From CAYRYU01 sp964428355 (GTDB lineage: Bacteria > Muiribacteriota > Ozemobacteria > Ozemobacterales > Ozemobacteraceae): DNA of 64,000 nt. The notes under the pieces were generated by a model. That model searched no databases. It was given only the letters and a program-made list of their open reading frames with translations, and was not told where the DNA came from. Of this stretch, positions 15,911 through 27,200 are shown one piece after another. The first letter of the stretch is position 1, and each line of letters begins with the position of its first letter. Where the stretch lies: assembly GCA_964428355.1 (NCBI GenBank), contig CAYRYU010000018.1:1-64000 (forward strand). The letters are read 5' to 3'. The position numbers and the translations under genes were made by a program.

Positions 15911-17266
15911 ATGGGAAAGAGATGCCTGCTCCTCGTCTTGTTCCTTGCGGTCTCGCTGGTTGGTTGGTCTGCGAATCCGACAGGGAACTCCCTCCAGTTG
16001 TTCCGTGGACGTGCCGCCATCTCCCGGAACGGTGGAACGAACTGGCTCGAACTCGGGCCGGAACCCATCGGGGTGAAAGTCGGATACATGGTCCGAACCG
16101 AAGGCGATTCCAGGGCGGAAATCCGAATGGCCGATGGGAGCATCTATCGGGCAAAAGGGGATTCTGTCTTCACGCTGATGGATTGGGGAATCACGATGCA
16201 GGTCGGGGACCTCTGGCTGATCCTTCCCACCCGGCAGTCGACTTTCCAGGTAGTCAGTCCGACGGCGATTTGCGGGGTCCTCGGAACGAACTTCGACGTC
16301 AGGGTCGATCGGTTCGGACAGACCCAGGTCCGCGTCTTTTCAGGGATCGTTTCGACGAAAGCCCGCGAGGACAAGCGGAACAGGCAGCTCGTTCTCCAGC
16401 GTGGGATGATGGCCGCGATCAGCGACAAGACTAAAACCCCGGAAAAATACCAGAAGCTGGATCCCGACCTGATCGAAACCCAGGTCAGAGGAGAGTGGGA
16501 ACGTTCCGCGTATTCCAAGGTCAGGACCGGATCCATAATCGGCCCCGGCCTGCCCGGCAAGGTTGGGCTTCCTCCCATCCGGGCTCCTATGTCCGAAGAG
16601 CCCGTTCGCCAGAACGTTGAGGAAGAGGAACGGACCTCGAAGACAGGAATCCCCGAGGGAGAGCCCGGTGATATTCGCGACCAGATGAACTTCTTTCAAT
16701 CCCTGCATGAACAGAGGCTGCGCGAAAGGATTGTCAGGGAGCGGATGACCCCCCAGGGAGGGCTTGCTCCCTGGGAAAAAACCTCGGTTCCGATTCCGGG
16801 CGAGGTCTCCCGAAAGGGCTTTCCGGACGACCACCAGTTTCCCACCGATTTTTCCCCATTCCGGGAACAGCCGCTTCCGAGGGAAATGGACCGCCAGGGC
16901 CATGGCAGGATGTTTGGCCAGAACGCTCCCATTCCGACTGGAATCCAGAATGAACGGCAGCTCCAGTCCGAAATCCTGTCTACTCGGAGCCGGATCGTGA
17001 TGGTCCAAAACCGGATCGCTCAGCTCACGACGGAAATCGAGGCGTATGCTGCCAAGTTGACCCAGATCTCCCATGCGCGCTTGAGAAACCCCTCCCCAGC
17101 GGATTCCACGCGTGTTGGAACGATCCGGACAGAAGTGGGAGCGGGCCTGACGGCAGACCAGATCCGCAACCAGATCGGTACGCTGAAGTTTCAGCTAGCT
17201 GACCTTCGGGAACAGCAACAAAAGCTGGTCTACCGTCTCAATGATCTCCGAAATCGGCTCTACTAA
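15911..17266 (+). CDS. Exported FecR-domain protein
   Basis: This 451-residue protein has a signal peptide (MGKRCLLLVLFLAVSLVGWSA) and then a FecR-type domain of about 110 residues; the conserved motif VVSPTAICGVLGTNFDVRV is visible near residue 115. A middle region rich in Pro, Arg and Glu follows, then a C-terminal coiled-coil (about 350-450) ending in QLADLREQQQKLVYRLNDLRNRLY. ATG 15911 has AGGAGG seven bases upstream and replaces a TTG at 15905. FecR proteins usually regulate sigma factors across the inner membrane and have a membrane segment; here no internal membrane segment is seen, so this is more likely a periplasmic or cell-surface structural protein. Confidence 0.75.
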   Translation: MGKRCLLLVLFLAVSLVGWSANPTGNSLQLFRGRAAISRNGGTNWLELGPEPIGVKVGYMVRTEGDSRAEIRMADGSIYRAKGDSVFTLMDWGITMQVGDLWLILPTRQSTFQVVSPTAICGVLGTNFDVRVDRFGQTQVRVFSGIVSTKAREDKRNRQLVLQRGMMAAISDKTKTPEKYQKLDPDLIETQVRGEWERSAYSKVRTGSIIGPGLPGKVGLPPIRAPMSEEPVRQNVEEEERTSKTGIPEGEPGDIRDQMNFFQSLHEQRLRERIVRERMTPQGGLAPWEKTSVPIPGEVSRKGFPDDHQFPTDFSPFREQPLPREMDRQGHGRMFGQNAPIPTGIQNERQLQSEILSTRSRIVMVQNRIAQLTTEIEAYAAKLTQISHARLRNPSPADSTRVGTIRTEVGAGLTADQIRNQIGTLKFQLADLREQQQKLVYRLNDLRNRLY

Positions 17267-17298
17267 GGAAAAAAAATGAAAAATTTTCTCTTTACCCA

Positions 17299-17328
17299 TT
17301 GACAGGGCCGGTTTCGATTTGGTACGAT
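17299..17328 (+). promoter_or_regulatory. Sigma-70-type promoter of the HU gene
   Basis: A perfect -35 box TTGACA (17299-17304) and a -10 box TACGAT (17323-17328) are separated by 18 bp. The start codon at 17373 is about 40 bp downstream. Confidence 0.75.
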
Positions 17329-17372
17329 CTCCACATCGGTTCTCAAACTTAATCTTAGGAGGATCCTATCTC

Positions 17373-17651
17373 GTGAAGAAGATCGAATTGGTTAGGGAAA
17401 TCGCTCGGCAGACCAACATCACCCAGACCCAGGCCACCCATGCCCTGGAAGTGACTCTTGATGTCATCAAGAACACTCTTCGCCGCAAGGAAGAAATCCG
17501 CCTCGTCGGATTTGGTTCCTTCAAAGTCACCACCCGCAAAGCGCGCACGGGAATCAACCCCCAGACGAAGAACACCATCCGGATTCCGGCCACCAACGTG
17601 GCGAAATTCGTTCCCGGAAAAGACCTCAAGGAAATGATCAACAAGAAGTAA
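17373..17651 (+). CDS. HU family DNA-binding protein
   Basis: This is a nucleoid protein of 92 residues that bends and compacts DNA. The family pattern is complete: helical N-terminal half (LVREIARQTNITQTQATHAL, VTLDVIKNTL), the beta core RLVGFGSFKVTTRKAR, the arm sequence TGINPQTKNTIRIPATNVAKF and the C-terminal helix PGKDLKEMINKK. The start is GTG 17373, preceded by AGGAGG; the frame is open further upstream but into the promoter. It stands as a single gene with its own promoter and a strong terminator. The next gene is a pilus ATPase relative. Confidence 0.93.
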   Translation: MKKIELVREIARQTNITQTQATHALEVTLDVIKNTLRRKEEIRLVGFGSFKVTTRKARTGINPQTKNTIRIPATNVAKFVPGKDLKEMINKK

Positions 17652-17663
17652 CCTTTTCGGAGA

Positions 17664-17697
17664 CCGCCGGCGGAAAACCTGCCGGCGGTTTTTTTTT
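17664..17697 (+). terminator. Intrinsic terminator of the HU gene
   Basis: A GC-rich 8-bp stem (CCGCCGGC / GCCGGCGG) with a 9-base loop is followed by nine T. It separates HU from the PilB-like gene. Confidence 0.9.
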
Positions 17698-17745
17698 GAT
17701 TGTTCTTGCCCTTTCCAGGCGATTCCATTAAGATAAAAAGTTGGC

Positions 17746-19401
17746 ATGAGCACCATTCCGAAAAAACGTCTGGGCGATATTCTGATCGACTGTAACCTGA
17801 TTACGGCCGAGCAGCTCAAGCAGGCCCTCAACTATCAGCGGGAGAAGGGACTGAAGCTTGGTGCCGCCCTGATAGAACAGAACCTGGTGACCGAGGATGA
17901 CATCATCTGGGCGCTGGGGAATCAGTTGAACATCTCGTTCATTCATCTGAACCCTGAGATCGTCGATCGAAGCCTTGTAAGGACAATCTCCCCGGAGTTC
18001 GCGAGAGAGCACCGGATGATACCCCTCTACCAGACGGGAAGACAGCTCAGCATCTGCATGGTCGATCCCCTCGAAACAGAAGCCATCGATGTCGTCGCGA
18101 ACAAGTCGCAGCTCGATATTTCCGTTTCCATCTGCACCAAATACGATTTCGAACAGACCTTCGCCGCAATCTACGGCCCGCTCGAGATTCCGCCCAAAGT
18201 CCAGGGAGATATCGCTCCCGCCGACAAGGTCCTCGAACGGGGAATTCCGCAGGGAATGGAATCCCCGGAAAAGGTCATCAATTATATCCTCGGACAGGCG
18301 ATCATCAACAAGGTCGACCGGATCCATTTCGAGCCTTCCGAGAAGGGTGTTTTGATCCGCTTTCGGACTTGTTCCAGCCTCTCACGGAAGCTCGAGATAC
18401 CCCTGAAAGTCCACCATGAAATGATCGGGAAGCTGAAGACCCTTTCCCAGGTGGCTCCCGGCCCCGGAACTGGTTCCGGGATCATGGTCGGCCACTTCAG
18501 GGTTACCGTTTCGGGCCGGATGGTCAACGTCCAGTCGATGTTCTATCCCACCGTGAACGGCGAGATGGTCATCCTCAAGATCAGCGATTTCGAGACAATC
18601 GGTTCCCAGATCGCCAAGGGGAGCCGGTCTTTTCTCGAGCAGCTCGTGAAGTTTGTCCAGGCCAACCACGGCGTTCTCTACGTTTCGGGACCCCGCGAAT
18701 CCGGCCGGACGACGACGCAGTATTTCCTTCTCAAGAGTTACGACGTCGAGACGATGAAGATCGTGACCGTCGAAGATCCCGTCCAATCGGCCCTTCCGAA
18801 GGTCACCCAGATCCAGGTGGGCCAGAACGGGGTCGGTTCCGTCAGGGAGGGCTTGGAACTGGCTCTCTTACTGGACCCCGACCTTATCTACCTCGACCAC
18901 CTCGGTGACCAGCCGATCGTCGAGGATATCACTTTCGCCGCCCTGGGTGGAAAGACCGTTCTGACCTCCATCATGGCGTATGACGCCCCCAGCAGCATTG
19001 TCCGTCTTCTGGACAAGGTCGAAGACCCGGTGATAGTGGGAATGTCACTTTGTGGATTCCTCTCCCAACGCCTGATAAGAACTCTTTGCCCTGCCTGCAA
19101 GGTTCCCGCCCAGCTCCCTCCCGATGTCCTTGATCGGCTGCGGCAGAATGTGGAACAGCCAACCCTTTTCACTCCGGTGGGTTGCGACGCATGCCATCGA
19201 AGCGGCTACAGTGGACGGACCCTGATCGCGGAGTTCCTTCCCACCAGCCCCAGCCTTCGCCAGATGATCATCAATCGTGCCAACTACCAGGCATTCCACC
19301 AGTTCGCACGGAAGCAGGAAATCCCCACACTCGAGGATCAGGCACTCGCCCTCGTCGCGTCGGGCGAAACCTCGATGGATGAATTCCAGCGGCTGTTCTA
19401 G
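17746..19401 (+). CDS. PilB/GspE-like protein with degenerate ATPase motifs
   Basis: This 551-residue protein has the domain order of an assembly ATPase of type IV pili or type II secretion: an N-terminal MshEN domain, a linker (N2-like) and a C-terminal ATPase-like domain. The MshEN domain has both c-di-GMP-binding repeats (RLGDIL...ITAEQLKQALNYQ and LGAALIEQ...DIIWALGNQ). The zinc site (CPAC near 448, CDAC near 480) is kept. However, Walker A reads GPRESGRTT instead of GPTGSGKTT, losing the invariant Lys; Walker B reads DPDLIYLDHLGD instead of DPDxIMVGEIRD, losing the catalytic Glu; and the His box reads TSIMAYDAPS where LHTND is expected. It is probably unable to hydrolyse ATP. No Shine-Dalgarno sequence is clear. 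PilT follows 11 bases later. Confidence 0.82.
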   Translation: MSTIPKKRLGDILIDCNLITAEQLKQALNYQREKGLKLGAALIEQNLVTEDDIIWALGNQLNISFIHLNPEIVDRSLVRTISPEFAREHRMIPLYQTGRQLSICMVDPLETEAIDVVANKSQLDISVSICTKYDFEQTFAAIYGPLEIPPKVQGDIAPADKVLERGIPQGMESPEKVINYILGQAIINKVDRIHFEPSEKGVLIRFRTCSSLSRKLEIPLKVHHEMIGKLKTLSQVAPGPGTGSGIMVGHFRVTVSGRMVNVQSMFYPTVNGEMVILKISDFETIGSQIAKGSRSFLEQLVKFVQANHGVLYVSGPRESGRTTTQYFLLKSYDVETMKIVTVEDPVQSALPKVTQIQVGQNGVGSVREGLELALLLDPDLIYLDHLGDQPIVEDITFAALGGKTVLTSIMAYDAPSSIVRLLDKVEDPVIVGMSLCGFLSQRLIRTLCPACKVPAQLPPDVLDRLRQNVEQPTLFTPVGCDACHRSGYSGRTLIAEFLPTSPSLRQMIINRANYQAFHQFARKQEIPTLEDQALALVASGETSMDEFQRLF

Positions 19402-19412
19402 CCTGTTCACTC

Positions 19413-20894
19413 ATGAGCGAAAACGATTTTTTCGGGAAACTGTTCGGGAGTGAGAAACCTCCCGCAAGTGCCCCCAACAACCCTAATGCCAATCCCAATC
19501 CGAACCCGGGTGGGGCTCCCACGAATCCCCAGCATCCTCCGGTCCGGCCTTCCGGGCCGAACCCCACGCAGCCTACCGGCCCGACACTTCCCCGTCCCCC
19601 CGCTCCAGGAGGAGTCCCTCGTCCTCCCGGCCCACCGGGTGGTCAACCCGCATCTCCCGTCGGTCATCCCCCGGCTCCAGGAGCGCATCCTCCCGCACCA
19701 GGGGCCCATGCCCCGGCGGGTGTTCCCCGGCCTCCGGGTCCGCCCCAGGTTGCCCCTGCGACTGCACCCAGGGGTTCGACGGGCTTTCCCTCCGTTTCCC
19801 AGATCAAGGCGGGCGGCCAGAAATCCGCTGAAGGAGGCTACACGATCAACGATCTGCTCACCCTGGTCTGTGAAAAAGGCGGATCGGATCTCCACCTGAC
19901 CGTCGGAACCTCCCCAATGATGCGGCTCCAGGGAAAACTCTGGCCGACCGATCTTCCCGCCCTCACCGCCAAGGATTCGAAGCGTCTGATCTTCGAGTTC
20001 CTTTCGAACGACCAACGCGAGCGGTTCGAACGGGACCTCGAACTCGACATTTCCTACGAAATCGCTGACGTCTCCCGATTCCGGTGCAATATCTTCCTGA
20101 ACCGCCTGGGAATGGGCGGAGTCTTCCGCGTCATTCCTGCCAAGGTAAAGACCTTGGCTGATCTCAGGCTTCCCGCGATCCTCACCGACCTCTGCCGGCG
20201 GAACAAGGGTCTCGTTCTCGTCACCGGCCCCACGGGCTCCGGAAAATCGACAACCCTTGCCGCCATGATCGACCTGATCAATGACGAGCGCCAGGACCAC
20301 ATCCTGACCGTCGAGGACCCGATCGAATTCGTCCATAACCACAAGCATTCCATCGTCAACCAGCGCGAGCTGGGCGCAAACACCAAGTCGTTCGCGAATG
20401 CCTTGCGGGCGGCACTCCGCGAAGACCCCGACGTCATTCTGGTCGGCGAAATGCGCGACTACGAAACCATTTCCCTGGCAGTTACCGCAGCTGAAACCGG
20501 CCACCTCGTCTTCGCCACCCTTCACACCCCATCCGCCCCCCAGTCTGTCGACCGTGTCGTCGACGTCTTTCCCGCCCACCAACAGGACCAGATCCGCACC
20601 CAGCTTGCCGATGCTCTCCAGGGCATCATCGCTCAACAGCTCATTCCGACCATCGACGGGATGAGCCGCGTGGTGGCGATCGAGATCCTCATCAACGTGC
20701 CCGCCGTCGCCAACCTGATCCGCGAGAACAAGACCTTCCAACTGTTTTCGATCATGCAGACCAGCAAGCAGATGGGGATGCAGACCATGGACCAGGCCCT
20801 AATGGACCTCGTGAAATCCCGCCGGATTGCCACCGAAGAAGCCTACCGTCGCGCCTTCGACAAAAAAGCCTTCGAACAGTACAAACCCCGGTGA
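19413..20894 (+). CDS. pilT: Twitching motility ATPase PilT with proline-rich extension
   Basis: This is the retraction ATPase of type IV pili, a hexamer at the inner membrane base. All motifs are intact: Walker A GPTGSGKSTT (near residue 271), the Asp box (LTVEDPIEF), Walker B DPDVILVGEMRDYET (near 337) and the His box ATLHTPSA (near 370). The PilT start domain (INDLLTLVCEKGGSDLHLTVG) begins near residue 143. The first 135 residues are a low-complexity extension rich in Pro, Gly, Ala and Asn with APGAHPPAPGAH-like repeats; usual PilT proteins (about 345-370 residues) lack it. A short spacer of 11 bases links it to the degenerate PilB-like gene. A weak terminator follows. Confidence 0.93.
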   Translation: MSENDFFGKLFGSEKPPASAPNNPNANPNPNPGGAPTNPQHPPVRPSGPNPTQPTGPTLPRPPAPGGVPRPPGPPGGQPASPVGHPPAPGAHPPAPGAHAPAGVPRPPGPPQVAPATAPRGSTGFPSVSQIKAGGQKSAEGGYTINDLLTLVCEKGGSDLHLTVGTSPMMRLQGKLWPTDLPALTAKDSKRLIFEFLSNDQRERFERDLELDISYEIADVSRFRCNIFLNRLGMGGVFRVIPAKVKTLADLRLPAILTDLCRRNKGLVLVTGPTGSGKSTTLAAMIDLINDERQDHILTVEDPIEFVHNHKHSIVNQRELGANTKSFANALRAALREDPDVILVGEMRDYETISLAVTAAETGHLVFATLHTPSAPQSVDRVVDVFPAHQQDQIRTQLADALQGIIAQQLIPTIDGMSRVVAIEILINVPAVANLIRENKTFQLFSIMQTSKQMGMQTMDQALMDLVKSRRIATEEAYRRAFDKKAFEQYKPR

Positions 20895-21245
20895 AAAAAA
20901 CCGGTGCCACATTACCGATTTTTTCCCCCGCCATGGAAGGCACTTTTCGTGGGATAACCTGTCCCCGGATTTGGGTGATTTAATGACTTTCAGGGGGGGG
21001 GTGGCATTTGGAAAGGGCTTGGCTGGCCGATCGAGAATCGCAAGTTGTCGAAAATAGGGACACGTTAGCCCATCCCGAACAGCTCTGTCAGTCCCTCGGG
21101 AAATCGTTATGTGTTGAAATGTCAAGGGTTCCTTTGTTGGTTGTAATCTGAACCAACGATGGTTAAAATATCTTGTTTCTCATGGATTATTAAGTGAAAA
21201 AATTCACAGGTTTATTGGACAAGTTTCTTTGTGGGAGGTGGGTAC
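20895..21245. other. Intergenic region downstream of pilT
   Basis: About 350 bp separate pilT from the RCC1 giant gene. It holds a weak plus-strand terminator at 20899-20924, and further on only A/T-richer sequence with the ribosome site of the next gene (GGAGGTGGG at 21233). I see no protein or RNA gene. A 13-base match to a conserved 5S rRNA segment near 21074 is not part of a 5S gene. Confidence 0.55.
20899..20924 (+). terminator. Weak terminator after pilT
   Basis: A 7-bp stem with one mismatch (AACCGGT / ACCGATT) is followed by six T. It lies five bases after the pilT stop codon. Confidence 0.45.
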
Positions 21246-24200
21246 ATGAAGCGGTTTTTTGGGGGCTTGGGGTTTCTCATTCTCATTTTGGTGATGCTCG
21301 CAACAGCAGGCTGCCAATTCTTCGGACTTTCCGACGTGGGCGAGCAGATCGAGGCTTTGCAAACCCCGACGGGGAACGCCAAGGTTTCATTCCGGATCGT
21401 CATGCCGGGCTCGAATACCGCTTCGTCACCTGATGCCATAATTCTTTCGGGTTCCCGCGCCAGAGCTTATGTCACTTTCCGCCTGACTCTGGTTCATCCG
21501 GGAAGCACCAAACTCCCGACGGTGATTACCCAGACCGTCGAAGCGGTTGACGGGGTTGCCCAAGCCTCGTTCGAATCGGTTCCCGCCCAGCCCGTTGTCG
21601 GGGAGATCCAGATCGCGAGCGGTTCGATCGGAGGAAAGACTGATTTCCACGGTGCGGCAGATCTCAATGATGGTGGAAACGTCGTCGACATAAGCCCCAA
21701 GGGTTCAAACATGCGCGCCGACGTGCTCGCCCAGGTCGTGTTGTCGATCGCCAACGACCAAAGTCTGATGGAAAAGGCTCCCAGACAGCTAACCACGGCT
21801 GTTGACACGGCGGGGTCGGCTTTGCTGGCATCGCCGACCAGCTCGGTCTACACCGACGTGCTCAATGCGACAATCATCACCGCCTTCGATCCGACCGCGT
21901 TCGTCAAGCTCGAGAAGAGCCTCGACGAATTGACCCTTTCCGGAAGCGGAAGCGCGACCTGGCAGATCAAGGCGAACCAGGTCTGGACCTCGGGGTTGCT
22001 CGCCCGGATCTGGCGGATCCTCCGCCAGGGTTTCGGAACCTTCTCTTACGTCAGCTGGTATGGTGGCGGCCAGGGTGGAGTCACGAAACTCAACACCTTC
22101 GACGGTTCCGTTCTTACGCGTTTGACGAGCGTCGAGCGGCTGGACCAGTTCGTGGTTATGCCCAACAACGACCTGATTGTGGGTGGTACCCTTGGCGGGA
22201 AACCCATGTTGTGCCGCTGGGATGCGAGCGCGGATTTCGCGATTACGGCAGACATGCAGACCGGAATCAAGGCCGGAGCCGTCAAATGGATCCAGCGTTT
22301 CGACGGGTTGGGAACCAACGTCAACGTTCCGAACCCCTCGGTCGAGTTCGTTCAGTTCGATCTGGTAAACGGCGGACGGCTGACGTGCGCGGCCCGTTCT
22401 CCCTCGAGCCGTGGACAGGTTCTCTGCGAGTTGAATCCCGAGACCGGCGCGGTCACCTACACCACCGTTACTCAAACCATGGCTGTCTGGGCGCGACCGG
22501 CCGACGGGGCGAACGTCATCGGCTGGGATTCGATGGCCGGTGCGACATCTTACAACCTCTACTGGTCGACCGCTTCCCCAGTTTCGAAACTCAACTCGAC
22601 CATGATCGCCAGCGCTTCGAACCCGTTCACGCATGCCGGGCTCACGAATGGCACGACTTATTACTACGTCGTGACCTGGAACGAAGGTCCCGCATCGGAA
22701 TCGGCTTTTTCCATCCAGGTCGAAGCCACCCCCAAGGGAACCCTGCCTCCTCCACCCGCTCTGGCAGGTGCGCTCTGGGGCTGGGGTTACAACAATGCCG
22801 GATCCCTCGGCAACGGAACGACGACCCCAGCGGTCTCGCCGGTTCCCCTCTTCCGGTGGGGTGACGTGGTGGCGATCTCGGGATACTATCACACCGCTGC
22901 GCTGATGCGGGATGGGACAGTCAAAGTTGCGGGAGCCAACGATTGGGGCGAGTTGGGAATAGGTGATTCGAACACCGGGTTGCGGGCCCTTACTCCCGTT
23001 GTCGTTCAGGGCTTGTCAGGGGTCAGGGATGTCCAGTGCGGGGCCAACCATGTCGTTGCGCTCATGAACGACGGCACCCTGAAAGCCTGGGGCCGGAACG
23101 ACCGCGGCCAGCTCGGGAATGGGCAGATCATCCCGGATCGGGTGCCAGCTCCCGTCACGGTTCTGAACGCCTCGCACGTCCAGGCCATCGCCGTGGGCGG
23201 GCACTTCAGCTATGCTCTTCTCGAGGACGGGCGAGTAATGGGCTGGGGTTCGAACGCCACCTGCCAGTTCGCGACCGGAACCCCCAACACATCCACCAAC
23301 GACTTTTGGAGCACCCCCGCGATCATACCCGGTCTTTCCGGAGTCAAGGCGATCGCGGCTGCGGCCTACGAGGGTTGGGAAGGCCATGCAATGGCCCTTC
23401 TCACCGACGAGACGGTCGTTTGCTGGGGATGGAACGGCAGCGCACAGCTGGGCGATGGAAACTCCTATTCGACCAGATCCGAGATAGAACGGATAGTGGG
23501 CCTGGACAACATCACCGCCATCGCCTGCGGGAACGTCCACTCCGTGGCTTTGAGACGTGACGGAACGGTCTTCGTTTGGGGCGACACCAAGACGAATTTC
23601 AACAACTATGTTCCTGCGCCGGTTCCAGGGCTTGGGAACGTTTCGAAGATCGCGGCACACAAGAACGTATGCTTCTTCATCGAGGTCGATGGCACCTTGA
23701 AAGCTTACGGGAGCAACGATTCCGACGGTGGCGGCCGGCTGGGCGACGGAACCACGATCCCCCGCCGGGAGCCCGTCCCCGTAACCACGTTCGGTCGGGC
23801 GTTGGCGGTGTTCCCACACTGGCAGGGCGCTTTCGTTCTGGCCGAGAAGATTCCGCCCATGCTGAGGGCCGCGGTGGGCGACGGTCAGGTCACCCTCGAC
23901 TGGAAAGCCGTTCCCGATGCGGGCGGTTACAACCTCTATTGGAGCAACGTCCCAGGGGTGACAAAGGCCAATGGGAACAAGATTCCCGGGGTCAGGCGAC
24001 CTTTCATCCATTCGGGGCTGACCAACGGGAAGGCCTATCACTACGTTCTGACCAGTCTGAATGCCGCCGGCGAATCCGCCGAATCGGCCGAAGTCGTTGC
24101 CAACCCGCGTTCTCTCGTCACCCCCGGATCCCGGATTCAGCGTCTGGTCGGGTGGGGCGGCTCCCTGTGCCTGTTCAACGACAATTCGGTCAGTCCTGCA

Positions 24201-27200
24201 CCCGGAGCATCGAGATACCCCGTCCTTCGTCCGATCAGCCTGGCGAAACTCGGGGACGTACGACGTATTTCGAGTGCCGACTTCGTTGCAATGTTGATGG
24301 GGGACGGCACCGTCCAGACCTGGGGTGGGAACTACTATGGCCGGCTTGGAGACGGGACCTTCTCCGACCGCATGATCAACAAACCCGTTCCGGGTTTGAC
24401 CGGAGTTAAGGATGTCCAGTGCGGCCAGGACCACGCGGTCGCCTTGATGGCCGATGGAACCGTAAAGGCCTGGGGCTCGAACTACTACGGGCAACTTGGA
24501 AACGGGGTGCAGGGGAACAACGCCTCGTCGCCGGTTCCGATAGCCGTTCCCGGGCTCTCGAATGTCAGGGCGATCGCGGTTTCCTCCTACCACACGTTGG
24601 CCCTTCTCGAAAATGGAACGGTCATGGCCTGGGGTTCGAACAACCACGGCCAGTTGGGTGACGGGACGATCGTTACCCCGACGAACCCGGTGCAGGTTTC
24701 CGGCTTGTCGAACGTCAAGGCGATCGCGGCGAACGGTGATATGGATTGCAACCAGGGCCACAATCTCGCGCTTCTGAACAGCGGTTCCGTCATGGCCTGG
24801 GGAACCAACAGCCGCCGCGAACTTGGAATCGGGACCACGGTCGACCAGATGGTTCCCGTTCAAGTGGCCTCCCTTCCCGGAATCATCGATATAGCCTGTG
24901 GTTACTGGCACTGCCTTGCCCTGGCGGGGGATGGAACAGTATTCTCATGGGGTTGGAACGGAACCGGCCAGCTCGGGGACGGGTCCGTCGTCGACCAGGC
25001 GTATCCTCAAGCGGTTCAAGCCCTTCCATTCGTGAAGAAGGTCGCATGCGGCGGAAAGCAGAGCTACGCCATCCTCAGGGACGGAACCCTTATGGCATGG
25101 GGTGAAAACCTGAACGGGGAGCTGGGGGATGGAAGCCGCCAGTACCGGTATCGGCCGACGAGAGTTCCGAGCCTGGGCAACGTGACCGAGATCTTCGCCC
25201 GGTGCTATACGGTCTACGCATTTTCTGAAGGAACCGTGCCGCCCGAAGCCCCCCATCGGCTGAAGGCCGTGGGAGCCAGCGGAACGATCACCCTTTTGTG
25301 GGATCCGGTCCCGGGGGCCACCACCTACAATCTCTACCATGCAACCGCGCCGATCGGACTCCTGGCTTCCGCCACCGTTGTCAAAAACGCCTCGCAGGGA
25401 TACGTCTTCCCGAGTCTTGCCTCCTCGACGGTTTTCTTCTTCCGGGTCACCGCCCTTTCGGCGGGCGGGGAGTCACAGCCATCGAACGAAGCCTTTGCCA
25501 AGCCCCGGGATGCCCTCTCCCCCACCGTCAAGGCCAACGTAACGCTTCTGGGCGTCAACGAGAATGGAAATCTCGGATTCGGGAACGACAAGCTCGTCGC
25601 CACGAGCGTTCCCGCCCCGCAATGGGACGACCCGGTGGCGGCCGCGGGAAAACTGCACACGTTGGTTCTGATGCGGAACGGCGAGGTCTATGCCAGCGGA
25701 AACAATGACCAGGGCCAGCTCGGAGTGAACCGGCTTTGGTACGATACCGGAGAGGCGCCCAACATCATCCCCGGGTTGCCATTCTCCTACTCTCCGATGA
25801 AGGTAGCGAATCTGACAGGGGTTCGGGATGTCCAGTGCGGTTGCCACCATTCCGTCGCCCTGATGTCTGATGGAACTGTTAGGACCTGGGGGCGGAACGA
25901 TCGCGGCCAGCTTGGGGACGGTACTACAGGTTTCGCCATCGCTCCGGCTCCTGTTCCGGGCCTCACCAACGTGGTATCGATCGCCGTGGGCGGTCATCAC
26001 AACCTTGCTCTTCTCCAAAACGGAACGGTGATGGCCTGGGGTTGGAACTCCAACGGACAGCTCGGCCTCGACCCCAAGCTCACGGCATTTGCGACTGTCC
26101 CTGCTCCCGTTCCGGGGTTGTCGGGGGTAACCGTAACCGCGATCGGTGCGGGAGGGAGCTACTACAACGGCGGCCACAGCGCGGCGCTGCTTGCCGATGG
26201 CCGGATAATGACCTGGGGCCAGAACGGTTCCGACGACAAGCAGAATTGCGGTGTTCTCGGGGATGGAACCACCACCGAACGGTTCACTCCCGGGCCCGTT
26301 CTCGGACTTCCGGATCATGCCATCGCCATCTCGATCGGTCCAGCCAACTGCCTCGCCCTGTTGCGGGACGGTTCTGTCTGGCATTGGGGCCAGATCATAC
26401 TTGGAATCCACTCATACAACCTTCTTCCCAAGAGGGTCCCCGGTCTTGGACCGGTCCGGAAGATCGGAACGGGCTGGTCTTTCAACGTCATCCTCCAGCA
26501 AGACGGTACTGTGAAAGCCTGGGGATCGATGAAACTGATGCGCGGGGATCCGGCTCCCTATGGTGAGGACACTCAGGAACCAGTCCCGATCACGGGTCTT
26601 GGTCAGGTGAGCGATCTGTCGGTCCTCGACAGGGGTCTGTTTGCCTTCGCCAACGGCGGGTATGTGGGTGCGACCGCCCAGGGTGGTGGAATCCCCGGTG
26701 GAGTCGACGCCCGCAGCGCGGGTGACGGGTCGATATGCGTCTTTTGGAACCCCGTCGATGGGGTTGGGTCATACAATCTCTATTACTCCGAAGACCCCGC
26801 AGTCGCGAAGGGAACGGGTACGAAGGTTACGGGAGCGGTTCCCGGGCAGCTGATCCAGGGGCTGACCAACGGGAAGGCCTATTATTTCACCGTGACTGCC
26901 CAGACTGGCGGAATCGAATCACCTGAATCGGAAGTAGTGTCGGCCGTTTCGACGGGTCAGACCGGGGGCAAGCTGACCTACGGTTGGGGTTACAGCGACA
27001 ACGGAGAACTGGGATATCAGGGAAACTTGGACGGAGGGGACAACGCTTCCCAAGACAAGCCCGTTCTTCTGCCCGGTTGGGGAGATGTCGTTTCGATGAA
27101 TGGTGAACTCCACGTGGTCGCCCTCCGTCGCGACGGAAAGGTCGTCACTTGCGGCCGCAACAACGAGGGACAACTCGGTGACGGAAGCTTGCTGGGCCGT

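Noticed and set aside
19407..20741. Long minus-strand open frame opposite pilT
   Set aside because: pilT is unmistakable on the other strand; the frame is a by-product of its codon pattern.
21074..21090. 13-base match to a conserved 5S rRNA segment (CCCATCCCGAACA)
   Set aside because: The flanking sequence does not match or fold as 5S rRNA, and there are no other rRNA genes here.
23016..24911. Long minus-strand open frame of 631 codons opposite the RCC1 gene
   Set aside because: Its apparent repeats mirror the RCC1 repeats on the coding strand.
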